A stretch of DNA of 6,014 nt from assembly GCA_964391675.1 (NCBI GenBank), contig CAYMMX010000022.1, positions 1-6,014 of the forward strand, read 5' to 3'. Every line of letters starts with the position of its first letter. The first letter of the stretch is position 1. The notes under the pieces are model-generated. The model had not been told where the DNA came from. It worked only from the letters and a program-made list of their open reading frames with translations, and made no database searches. A program made the position numbers and the translations under genes. The stretch comes from CAYMMX01 sp964391675 (GTDB taxonomy: Bacteria; Cyanobacteriota; Vampirovibrionia; Gastranaerophilales; Gastranaerophilaceae). Positions 1 through 6,014 of the stretch are shown in pieces.

Positions 1-61
1 AGCTTTGCCCCCAAAGCGTCAACGGGATGAATAGTAAAAATACAATAAATATCTTTTTCAT
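1..61 (-). CDS. Start of an exported protein, cut by the window edge
   Basis: An ATG (59-61) begins 4 bases after the stop of the LamG gene. Twenty full codons are visible, reading MKKIFIVFLLFIPLTLWGQS. This is a typical signal peptidase I sequence: two lysines, a hydrophobic core from residue 4, and a likely cleavage near W-G-Q-S. There is no lipobox within the visible part. Its first nine codons match those of the LamG gene at 24 of 27 bases. The function cannot be known from 20 residues. The spacing implies the same transcript, and the pairing implies a joint role with the exported LamG protein. Confidence 0.7.
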   Translation of the reverse strand, partial: MKKIFIVFLLFIPLTLWGQS

Positions 62-65
62 AATA

Positions 66-1391
66 TTACCACGGATAAGTACCAAGTTGAATATTATCTA
101 TTTCGTCCTGAGTGGGAACTTTTGTCCACAGGTAAACATCATCAATCGAGCCGTTGAAGTACCAGGTCGAAGTACCTCCCCTTCCAATCCTGAAGTTCAT
201 ATTACTCTGCACATCAACTGCCGAATGTGCTGAAATATCCTCTACATCGGTCTGGGCTACTCCATTAACATACATAGTCCCGTTGCCACTTCTGTCATAC
301 GTTACTATGATGTTAGTCCATGTAGATGCTGAAATAGCTGCGTTACTTACTATATTGATGTAATTAGTATCATCAAAGGTGATTACTGCTCTTATATAAT
401 TATCTGCGTCAACCATCGCATAAAATGATACTAAAGTGCTTTGCATCTCAATAAAGCCGTTATAGTCACTCTGAAGCGTAGGCACATATATCCATACTGA
501 ATAAGCAAAATCATTTGTGCCTAAGTCCCCTACATCAGTTCCGAATGTTGCTAACTGGCTTCCGTTATAAGAGTGTGCCTTTCCAAATTTCCCGGTTTGG
601 TTAACAGTTGCATTTGTCGTCCCCGTATAAGTCGAAAGCACGTCATTAACCTGCGTGCCTGAAGTCTCGTCCATCTTCCATCCGGCCCGGAGTCCTGTCA
701 GGAGTGAATTAGCACCACCCGACAAAATATCTTTAGTGACAGCCGAAGGAGTCACCGCTTTGATATATGCCCTGTCCCCTGTTGACCATGCCGGACGAAC
801 CACTATCTGCCCTGCGGAGTTATACCGATACCCTGTTTTTCCATTTGTGGCAGTCTCATTAAGCCATTGCTTATGAAGGTCTAAGGTTGTCCCCCGATAT
901 AATTCAATAACATCGCCTGCCATGTCCGCTATTGTAAAAGCCGTATCAGCGTTTGCAGGTGCGCCCGCCGTAGTCCCTACTATAAACTCAGTCCACTCGT
1001 AACCCCCCGAACCCGTACCCCCGTTGGATGCGACATAGTTCTCAACCCAGTTACGGGTAGTTGCTTCTCCGTATTGGTTTGAATCAGCCTTCGCAAAAGC
1101 GACAGAGGAAAGCGGAACGGCTAACTCTTTTAATGCGTCAATAGAATCATTAACTATCCCTCTAACTTCTGTTGTTGTGCTTGTTGTGGCGATTGCAGCC
1201 TCAATTAAAGCATTATTAGCGTTTACTTTCTGAAAGGCCGTCCGCAAGGCGTCACCAGTGCCGTCGTTGGCTGTTGTGCCTATATTTACGTCCGTAAGCG
1301 TTACTGTAGCTGACCTGCTCTTAATAGGAACAATTTGCTTTTGACAAGCAAAAAGCAATATCCCTAAAAATAAAATAAGAATCTTTTTCAT
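66..1391 (-). CDS. LamG-domain fibre-like protein with lipoprotein signal peptide (441 aa)
   Basis: Predicted surface-exposed or receptor-binding protein. The start ATG overlaps the upstream TGA (ATGA). The N-terminus is a lipoprotein signal: K2-K3, a hydrophobic core (residues 4-14) and lipobox L13-F14-A15-C16. Residues 29-68 hold the phage tail-fibre motif VNIGTTANDGTGDALRTAF-x-KVNANN, usually seen at the base of fibres, where it would help assembly or trimerisation. Residues about 131-215 form a small beta module (EFIVGTTAGAPANADTAFTI ... GYRYNSAGQIVVRPAWSTGDRAYI) of a type found in phage tail proteins. Residues about 235-436 form a LamG/concanavalin-like jelly roll: AGWKMDETSGT at its start, FAYSVWIYVP, TWTNIIVTYDRSGNGTMYVNG, and the family-typical end FNGSIDDVYLWTKVPTQDEI. 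LamG domains bind glycans or proteins. Alternative start codons (TTG at residues 12 and 49) would cut into the signal or the fibre motif, so the export signal appears genuine. Whether the product is a virion fibre or a host-surface lipoprotein cannot be settled here. Confidence 0.85.
   Translation of the reverse strand: MKKILILFLGILLFACQKQIVPIKSRSATVTLTDVNIGTTANDGTGDALRTAFQKVNANNALIEAAIATTSTTTEVRGIVNDSIDALKELAVPLSSVAFAKADSNQYGEATTRNWVENYVASNGGTGSGGYEWTEFIVGTTAGAPANADTAFTIADMAGDVIELYRGTTLDLHKQWLNETATNGKTGYRYNSAGQIVVRPAWSTGDRAYIKAVTPSAVTKDILSGGANSLLTGLRAGWKMDETSGTQVNDVLSTYTGTTNATVNQTGKFGKAHSYNGSQLATFGTDVGDLGTNDFAYSVWIYVPTLQSDYNGFIEMQSTLVSFYAMVDADNYIRAVITFDDTNYINIVSNAAISASTWTNIIVTYDRSGNGTMYVNGVAQTDVEDISAHSAVDVQSNMNFRIGRGGTSTWYFNGSIDDVYLWTKVPTQDEIDNIQLGTYPW
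84..689 (-). other. LamG / concanavalin A-like lectin domain
   Basis: Residues about 235-436 of the 441-residue protein. The landmarks are an opening W-K-M-D-E-T-S-G-T strand, a buried YSVWIYVP strand, a TWTNIIVTYD strand followed by the GTMYVNGV turn and strand, RIGRG, and the closing G-S-I-D-D-V-Y-L-W with a short final helix. These are the standard features of the laminin-G-like fold. The domain fills the C-terminus, the position expected for a receptor- or glycan-binding head. Confidence 0.85.
1344..1391 (-). other. Lipoprotein (signal peptidase II) signal sequence
   Basis: The first 16 codons of the LamG gene encode MKKILILFLGILLFAC. This has two lysines, an 11-residue hydrophobic core and the lipobox LFAC, with Cys16 as the expected lipidated residue. 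Phe at the -2 position is common in Bacteroidota lipoproteins. The residues after Cys (QKQIVPIKS) lack the acidic cluster that marks surface export in several Bacteroidota, so surface exposure is not assured. Confidence 0.8.
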
Positions 1392-1672
1392 TGCTCGTTT
1401 AATTCTAACTTTACCTTTCCAGACGTAAGTTTTATGCTGCCAAATCTTCCGGTATATAACACATCCTGGTACATAGTAAATCCAGAGCCTAAATAACCAA
1501 GTGCATCACTACCGTCCTTGTTTGTTAACTGCGACAGAACAGCGTCACCGTCTACCGCAGATACCGCCCAAAAGTCAACAGTAGCCGTAACCCCTGTTGC
1601 TACTATCTGTAAGAACTGCTGGTTGCCGGGATTGGCTTGTCCTGTAATCCTGTCTAATGCTGCGTCTCTCAT
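1388..1672 (-). CDS. Small phage protein of unknown function (94 aa)
   Basis: Begins at ATG 12 bases after the previous stop, behind an A-rich leader (AAAAATAAAGAG) of the kind common before Bacteroidota genes. The AAAGAG touches the ATG, so it is too close to be a classical ribosome site. It ends in a TGA that overlaps the next ATG. The protein has a short charged N-terminus (MRDAALDRITGQANPGNQQF) followed by alternating beta strands: IVATGVTATVDFWAVSAVDGD, then LSQLTNKDGSDALGYL, then a final FGSIKLTSGKVKLELNEQ. The ending G-x-I-x-L-T-S-G-K-V is a pattern I associate with small beta-barrel-like phage structural proteins. I infer a minor virion component or a cap/adaptor for the downstream fibre-like protein. 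No enzyme motif or signal peptide is present. Confidence 0.65.
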   Translation of the reverse strand: MRDAALDRITGQANPGNQQFLQIVATGVTATVDFWAVSAVDGDAVLSQLTNKDGSDALGYLGSGFTMYQDVLYTGRFGSIKLTSGKVKLELNEQ

Positions 1673-1684
1673 CTCTTTATTTTT

Positions 1685-2464
1685 TTATAATGTCCAACTA
1701 AATTGCGTATTTTCTCCATCATTGAATTTTATTGTCAGCTTGCAGATATCATTATATACCCAGTCTGATTCTATTGTCACGTTACCCGGATCGGGAGTAT
1801 AGGTATTGCCAAGTTCATCTGTTATCGTTATTGTGTCGTGTTGTGGGAGCCTTACTAAACATCTGTGCATAGCCCGTGTGACGTAAGCTATAATAGAATA
1901 AGTATATTTTGTAACTATCTTTTCAGGGATAAATATCCCGTCTTTTTCTTCCCCTGTATTTATTGTCTCATGAGAAGGATTATTCAAAACAGCCTCTAAC
2001 CAGACTACCTGTGAATAACCGTCACCGTAATTTATGTCTCCGAGATTATTCGTATTGCTAAACTCAATCTTACAAAACCGGGCCATCGGAGTGGCCATGT
2101 TTGAAACGTGAATCCAATCCGAATAATACGTTACGTCTGGCTTAGTGATTTTGACATAATGTGAGCCTAATGGAAGATCACTTGTTAAAGCCGTTGCTAT
2201 GTGCTGAATGTAGTACCCAAGTGCTGAAGATGTCGCCTGTGCAACAGCCGGGAATGAACTAAAATAGGTAAGCAAATCAGTTTCACCTCCGGAGCAATTA
2301 ACAAGTTTTATGGATGTAACAGTAGCCGTATGCGTACCTACCTGAACTAAAAATGGGGGTAACTGCTCTTTCGGACAATGGATAGGAATGTTCGCATTTG
2401 TCCTGACCTTATCCTGTTTCGACAAAGCATCATAAAATGGCAGTGATCCGTATATTGTTTTCAT
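1685..2464 (-). CDS. Probable tail-associated protein of unknown function (259 aa)
   Basis: Starts with ATG overlapping the upstream TGA (ATGA), which fixes the start; no Shine-Dalgarno sequence is visible, so translation is probably coupled. There is no signal peptide or membrane segment. Residues about 95-120 (SDLPLGSHYVKITKPDVTYYSDWIHV) resemble a beta-sandwich strand pattern. Residues 130-195 carry FCKIEFSNTNNLGDINYGDGY, then W155 and a GEEKDGIFIPEKIVTKYTYSI stretch. The C-terminal part has LPQHDTITITD and ends in beta strands (CKLTIKFNDGENTQFSWTL). In my recollection this layout (an 'LPxGxYY...YS(D/E)W' strand, then 'EEG-x-(D/K)G-x-F-x(5)-K-x-Y') recurs in tail modules of Bacteroidota phages without an assigned function; I could not check this. 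It sits between the hub-like protein and the small and fibre-like genes, which suggests a tail-tip or fibre-attachment role. Five cysteines (30, 57, 131, 202, 241) show no metal-site spacing. Confidence 0.7.
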   Translation of the reverse strand: MKTIYGSLPFYDALSKQDKVRTNANIPIHCPKEQLPPFLVQVGTHTATVTSIKLVNCSGGETDLLTYFSSFPAVAQATSSALGYYIQHIATALTSDLPLGSHYVKITKPDVTYYSDWIHVSNMATPMARFCKIEFSNTNNLGDINYGDGYSQVVWLEAVLNNPSHETINTGEEKDGIFIPEKIVTKYTYSIIAYVTRAMHRCLVRLPQHDTITITDELGNTYTPDPGNVTIESDWVYNDICKLTIKFNDGENTQFSWTL

Positions 2465-4323
2465 ATCGTTGAGTCTACTGTTATTAACGTTGAATCAGCC
2501 GTAATGTCCGTACTGTCAGCCGTAGGTGAACCCATCGTTCCTGTCGGTACTGAATGAAGTTTTATTTTATAAGGGTTATACCCGACATTAATTGAATAAT
2601 ATCCTGTTTCGGGCCAATACTCCAAACTTGTCGGCCACCCTTCGCCTATTGCAAGAGTAAAAGGCTTCTTCCATGACAGATCACCGTCATAGCGAAACTT
2701 TAAGTTTGTCTGTTTAATAGATTCTTTAATGTGGGTAAAAATATGGGAAACCCCATTTATGGTCCCGTCTTCCGCTTCGGCAAAGTAATCCATGTAGTTT
2801 GTCGCTATCCACAAAGGGGAAAGTTTTTCATTGGGGTAATATGCCCCCGGCGTTGTGATACTTTCGTCAAAAGGAATGCAGTTATGGGAATCTAATCTTA
2901 ATAAGACAAGTCCACCCGAAGAAACACTACTGCTATTATCGATAATGTTTTTTATATCAGTAGTGAAATTGCATCTTATGTCATGGACCTTATCACCTGT
3001 AATCTTAGGATCAAATTCAATCCTCGGAACGTCCCAGTCGTCATTAACAGCGTTATTTTCAATTATGTTTATCTGGTTATTCCCGTCTAAATCATAACTG
3101 TATTTCTTATGGTCTACCTCGGATTTCTTATAGGCTAATTCTGTTAAGTCTAACTGAAAATCGTAAGACCGGAAATACCTGTCATGTTCAATCCTTAACC
3201 TACCGTCATTATCAATAAACCACCACAGTCTCTTTGCTTTAAGGATGTCCATTATGTCCTTTAGGCTTAACTCAATATTATCTTCTTTGTTTGTGGTGAA
3301 GCAGTCAACCCTGTATAACCCGACATAATTCCATATCGCGGAACTCTCAGTGACATAATCATTATTTGGGTTTGCCACCATATAAGAATTTATTGAGGAC
3401 GGTCTATCTGATTCTAAGCTATCATTCCAAAGGATAGTAGATACTATATCATAAGACAGGTTAAAATAATTTGCATGATTAATAACCCTGTCCAGAACGT
3501 TATAAAGAGAATGTCCCCCACTGTCTGCTGCCACTAATGACGGATATATCTCATAGGTGAAACTTCCACCTGACGACGTGCCTAAGTTGACCTGTGATAA
3601 TTCAATCAACGTATATCCAATCCCTATGACTAATAGTTCATATCTGCCGTTTGCTGTAATATTTACCTGATTACTATACCCTACTCCTCCGACGGTATCT
3701 ACAAGTCTCATCCGGGGTTCTGCTCCTGCTGTGATGGTAAGATTTTTAATTACGACTGTAATAACCGTTCCATTAATAGCAGCAGCATTTAGGGCCTTAG
3801 ACGCATAAGCCGCCCCTGTCAAAGTGTTTGTGTAAGATACTGCCCCGGCTGTGTCAGAAAATGAATTAAACGTACTATTAACGAAAACATTAGTAGTGTC
3901 AAGTTTCGGGTAATAAGGTGCAGTATCAAGCAGAAATAACTTACCGTCTTTGTTATCGTACTTTTTATTATAAAGCCTCATTATAGGCTTATAGTCGTCA
4001 TCCGGCTCCGGAGTACATTCATATACTTTATTCTGAGTATCAAGATTCCCAGCCCTGATAGTATCATAAAAGAAGAACTTATCTACTCCATTTATATTTA
4101 TCTTGTAGTTTATCTCAGTCCCAAAGGCTGCTGGAGTGAACCAATAGTTTTCAAGAAGTGTATAGATCGATCCATTCTTGAAAGCTCCTATCTTGAATTT
4201 ATCAACCTTTTCACGAAAGAATATCTCTCCGGGTTCCTGTTCCATTTTAATGACAGGCTCATTGCTCAAATAGATTTGAGCGTAATCGTATCCAGGTATT
4301 TTTATGTAATACTTCGTTGTCAA
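2461..4323 (-). CDS. Large tail-tip/baseplate hub-like structural protein (620 aa)
   Basis: I recognise no named family with certainty; the call rests on its place directly after the tape measure gene, its size and its composition. The start is a TTG (4321-4323) overlapping the tape measure TGA. An in-frame TAG lies three codons upstream (4330-4332) and the next Met is residue 27, so TTG is the best start. The N-terminal part (residues 1-140) is beta-rich and aromatic. Residues about 143-262 look like a separate jelly-roll or carbohydrate-binding-type module (NVFVNSTFNSFSDT, then alternating beta strands ending in SFTYEIYPSL). Residues 270-590 return to a hub-like region: a helical LKDIMDILKAKRLWWFIDNDG segment (354-374, W367/W368), RLRIEHDRYF, then W- and Y-rich strands. 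The tail end is a Ser/Thr/Asp heptad repeat. No catalytic motif is visible. It probably forms part of the tail tip, where the tape measure ends and host contact begins. A minor tail protein with enzymatic or adhesion function is possible. Confidence 0.65.
   Translation of the reverse strand: MTTKYYIKIPGYDYAQIYLSNEPVIKMEQEPGEIFFREKVDKFKIGAFKNGSIYTLLENYWFTPAAFGTEINYKININGVDKFFFYDTIRAGNLDTQNKVYECTPEPDDDYKPIMRLYNKKYDNKDGKLFLLDTAPYYPKLDTTNVFVNSTFNSFSDTAGAVSYTNTLTGAAYASKALNAAAINGTVITVVIKNLTITAGAEPRMRLVDTVGGVGYSNQVNITANGRYELLVIGIGYTLIELSQVNLGTSSGGSFTYEIYPSLVAADSGGHSLYNVLDRVINHANYFNLSYDIVSTILWNDSLESDRPSSINSYMVANPNNDYVTESSAIWNYVGLYRVDCFTTNKEDNIELSLKDIMDILKAKRLWWFIDNDGRLRIEHDRYFRSYDFQLDLTELAYKKSEVDHKKYSYDLDGNNQINIIENNAVNDDWDVPRIEFDPKITGDKVHDIRCNFTTDIKNIIDNSSSVSSGGLVLLRLDSHNCIPFDESITTPGAYYPNEKLSPLWIATNYMDYFAEAEDGTINGVSHIFTHIKESIKQTNLKFRYDGDLSWKKPFTLAIGEGWPTSLEYWPETGYYSINVGYNPYKIKLHSVPTGTMGSPTADSTDITADSTLITVDSTI
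2464..2523 (-). repeat. Three-copy 21-bp repeat encoding a C-terminal heptad
   Basis: The last 20 codons of the 620-residue protein read as TADSTDI, TADSTLI and TVDSTI. This is a seven-residue unit with conserved T-x-D-S-T and Ile at the end. The DNA copies have diverged at synonymous positions (AGTACG against TCAACG), so the unit is not a recent slippage product. The third copy is cut short by the stop that overlaps the next gene. Confidence 0.75.
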
Positions 4324-6014
4324 TTTCTGCTAAATCCTTTAATTACATACTTCTGTCCGTTGGGATATTCCTTAACAGTACTACCGCTTGTATCTGTATA
4401 TACAATAGGTGTTTTTGCCATTAGATCATACATTTTCTTCGTATATGGATCCGAAACTCCCATTCCCTTATTTACATTCGCCCATACCTCAAAAAATTTG
4501 CCCTGATTTATAGAGTTAGAAACAGCATCAAGCATCTTTGAACCATACCTTGATGTCATCTTCCGGGAAGTGATAGCAATATGTTCCCCTCCTTCGGCTT
4601 CACCTATCCCAACATTAATACCACCACTGGAATGTGACGGACCAAACAGAACACCAGAACCACCTTTGGCAAATTTCTGTGATTTAATAATAGCTACCTG
4701 GGCAATAGTTGTGGCTGCCGAAAGTGCTGAAAATAGCTGTGCTAAAGGAATCGATATAGGTGCCCATTTCCTCCAGATAGACACTATTGTAGCTGCCCCG
4801 TCGATAAGTGCCTGTCCTGCCTGCAATGCCTGTTGCTTCTTCGCATAGTTGCGCTCTATCTCTTCCCTTTTCTTCGCATTGTCCCCGGCTGCGGAAAGCT
4901 CGTTTTCCTTTTGCATCTGGTATAAGTCACCTAAAGAGGAAAGGGAACCGGACACAATAGAAAAAGACTCATCAATGATAGCTTGCTTTTCCTCTCTCGC
5001 CCTGTTTGCCTCCTGTATCTCATAGTCGGTAGCAGCTTTTACCTGTCGTTTCTGCTCCTCTAATAATTTTTCGTTATGTTTCAGCTCATTATCACGGATG
5101 TCACCTATTTCTATCGAAGCCTGAAGGTGCGATTCAACCCTGCCAAGATCAGCCATGCTTGCACCTAATAATTGAGTTTTAGCTGACTTTATTTCATCTT
5201 CGGTTACTTCTTTATTGTTCTTTATAATACTTACTCTCAAAGCACTGGACCGCGATTCAAGCCGGAGGTTCCTTTCCCCCTGTATCTGGATTATTTCAGC
5301 CTCTAACTGAGCCTGTCTGTCTAATAATGTAGCATCATTCTTACGTGCGACTAACAGGTCATTAATAGCATCTAACTCCTCCTGCTTGTCTTCTATCTTT
5401 AATCTGATTAACTTATCCTCCTTTTCCTNNNNNNNNNNATTCTTTTAATGCTTCAAGTTGTTCTGTTTCTGAAAGGGTAGCATCCGCAGCCTTATATCTT
5501 AATATGGCAATGTCTGTTTCAAGTTGAGCAAATGTTTTTAAGTCTTCCCTATCACCCCTGCGTATCTCATCAAGTTTTTCAGCAACATCGGTAGCCTTTC
5601 CGATGCTCTTAGCAAACTCCTCCATCGACATATTAGTGGTAATGTTCTGCCAGAACGTTTTCCAGCCCTGGTTGAACTTACCGAAAAACCTTGTCCCCTG
5701 TTCTGTCTCCCCGAATGCTGTTTTTAACTTGCCAAGCGTAGCCGTAACCAGTGCAATAGGGGAAACAAACCCTATCATCTGTTTGGCAGCATTGATGATT
5801 GACTTTGTATAGGAACCGACTCCGCGCGTGTTATTCCCGATTGCCCCTTCAGCTTTTTTTAACTCCTCTGTAAGTTTATTAATAGCAGGAGCAGCCTGAT
5901 TCCTTGCAGCCGGGGCCAGCTTATTATATTCAGCAGTAAGCTCCTTCAGTTTGGCCCGCATCTTATTTATGGAACCTTCAGCAGATTCCACGTACTGAGC
6001 CTCTATCTTATTAG
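4320..6014 (-). CDS. Phage tail tape measure protein, 5' end outside window, interrupted by assembly gap
   Basis: The tape measure protein sets tail length, scaffolds tail-tube assembly and usually passes into the cell at DNA ejection. The reading frame is open at the right edge. From there to 5439 it encodes an SINKMRAKLKELTAEYNKL-type helical segment, typical of tape measure N-terminal regions, then a hydrophobic stretch (IGFVSPIALVTATLGKL, about 5730-5780) and charged helices. Left of the gap it continues as a coiled coil rich in E, K, Q and L (about 4900-5428). A hydrophobic region (AGQALIDGAATIVSIW through ALSAATTIAQVAII) follows, then the hallmark C-terminal motif KFAKGG-x3-LFGPSHSSGG with EAEGGEH at 4581-4676. 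The two halves lie in different frames only because the 10-N gap is not a multiple-of-three match, so I treat them as one gene. The TTG at 5240 and GTG at 5991 are internal codons, not starts. The TGA stop overlaps the next gene's start. The product class is confident; the exact subfamily is not. Confidence 0.9.
4335..4340 (-). promoter_or_regulatory. Possible ribosome binding site for the 620-residue tail protein
   Basis: On the minus strand an AAAGGA lies 11 bases before the TTG start at 4323, inside the end of the tape measure gene. The spacing is slightly long, and Bacteroidota genes often do without a Shine-Dalgarno sequence. It is the only purine-rich site of this kind near a start in the window, and it supports the unusual TTG start. 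Translational coupling through the overlapping stop could be enough without it. Confidence 0.35.
5429..5438. other. Assembly gap (10 Ns) inside the tape measure gene
   Basis: Ten unknown bases separate two coding halves. Upstream, the frame reads LSETEQLEALKE and needs two gap bases to finish its last codon. Downstream, the frame reads KEDKLIRLKIEDKQEEL and needs one. A single uninterrupted gene therefore requires a true gap length divisible by three, which 10 is not. The run of Ns is best read as a scaffolding placeholder of arbitrary length. The stop at 5413-5415 seen when reading straight through the Ns is an artefact. Confidence 0.95.

Noticed and set aside
27..876. Plus-strand open frames at 27-233, 154-363 and 655-876
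   Set aside because: They lie fully opposite the LamG gene, have no recognisable domains or ribosome sites, and read as unstructured antisense sequence.
1673..1688. A-run (TAAAAAAAT-type) at a gene junction as a programmed frameshift site
   Set aside because: It falls at and after the stop of the 259-residue gene and the downstream gene has its own ATG. It is more simply an A-rich leader. Tail frameshifts usually lie upstream of the tape measure gene, outside this window.
1518..1802. Plus-strand 94-residue open frame
   Set aside because: It is antisense across two well-supported minus-strand genes and their junction, and shows no protein features.
2855..4848. Plus-strand open frames at 2855-3097, 4276-4506 and 4570-4848
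   Set aside because: All are antisense shadows of the hub-like and tape measure genes. The hydrophobic or Cys/Pro-rich content follows from the opposite strand.
4320..5240. Separate 306-residue gene starting at TTG 5240
   Set aside because: The same frame stays open as coiled coil from 5240 to the gap at 5428, and no intergenic signal is present.
5413..5991. Separate 192-residue gene with GTG start and stop at 5413
   Set aside because: The frame is open upstream of 5991 to the window edge, and the stop is reached only by reading through 10 Ns of arbitrary length. It is part of the tape measure gene.
66..5991. A contractile injection system (T6SS or eCIS) rather than a phage
   Set aside because: No sheath, spike, PAAR or ATPase gene is in view, and a long tape measure followed by tip and fibre-like proteins fits a phage tail. 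The window is too short to exclude a tail-derived particle entirely.
1..6014. tRNA, CRISPR array, terminator, transposable element or Bacteroidota -7/-33 promoter
   Set aside because: No cloverleaf, spaced repeats, hairpin with T-run, or inverted terminal repeat was seen by eye. Genes overlap or nearly touch throughout, leaving no intergenic space.

Overview
The window carries one strand of densely packed, co-oriented structural genes, all read on the minus strand, so gene order runs from the right edge to the left. The content is the tail module of a tailed bacteriophage or prophage: the end of a tape measure protein, a large tail-tip or hub-like protein, two smaller tail-associated proteins of unknown role, and a LamG-domain fibre-like protein. 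The left edge cuts a second exported protein. A Bacteroidota host is suggested by starts with little or no Shine-Dalgarno sequence, short A-rich leaders, moderately AT-rich DNA, signal peptides of the MKKI...LLFAC and MKKI...LWGQS type, and the general look of the tail proteins. This is inference, and a free phage cannot be told from a prophage because no integrase, att site, terminase or lysis gene is in view.

Layout from right to left. 6014-4320 is the tape measure gene, open at the right edge and interrupted by a 10-N assembly gap at 5429-5438. 4323-2461 encodes a 620-residue tail-tip/hub-like protein with an apparent inserted beta-sandwich and a three-copy C-terminal heptad repeat. 2464-1685 encodes a 259-residue probable tail-associated protein. 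1672-1388 encodes a 94-residue small protein. 1391-66 encodes a 441-residue protein with a lipoprotein signal peptide, a phage-fibre N-terminal motif, a middle beta module and a C-terminal LamG domain. 61-1 is the first 20 codons of a further gene with a Sec-type signal peptide.

The genes are linked by start/stop overlaps (TTGA, ATGA, ATGA) or by gaps of 12 and 4 bases, so they look like one translationally coupled transcription unit. There is no room for internal promoters or terminators and none was seen. No stretch of more than 12 bases lacks a gene, apart from the gap of unknown bases.

The most unusual point is that a tail operon ends in two consecutive genes with export signals. The first fuses a lipobox to what otherwise reads as a phage fibre with a glycan/protein-binding LamG domain. 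A lipidated, exported product would not normally be built into a virion assembled in the cytoplasm. It may instead act on the host cell surface (for example receptor masking or superinfection exclusion), or be an uncharacterised kind of phage adhesion protein.
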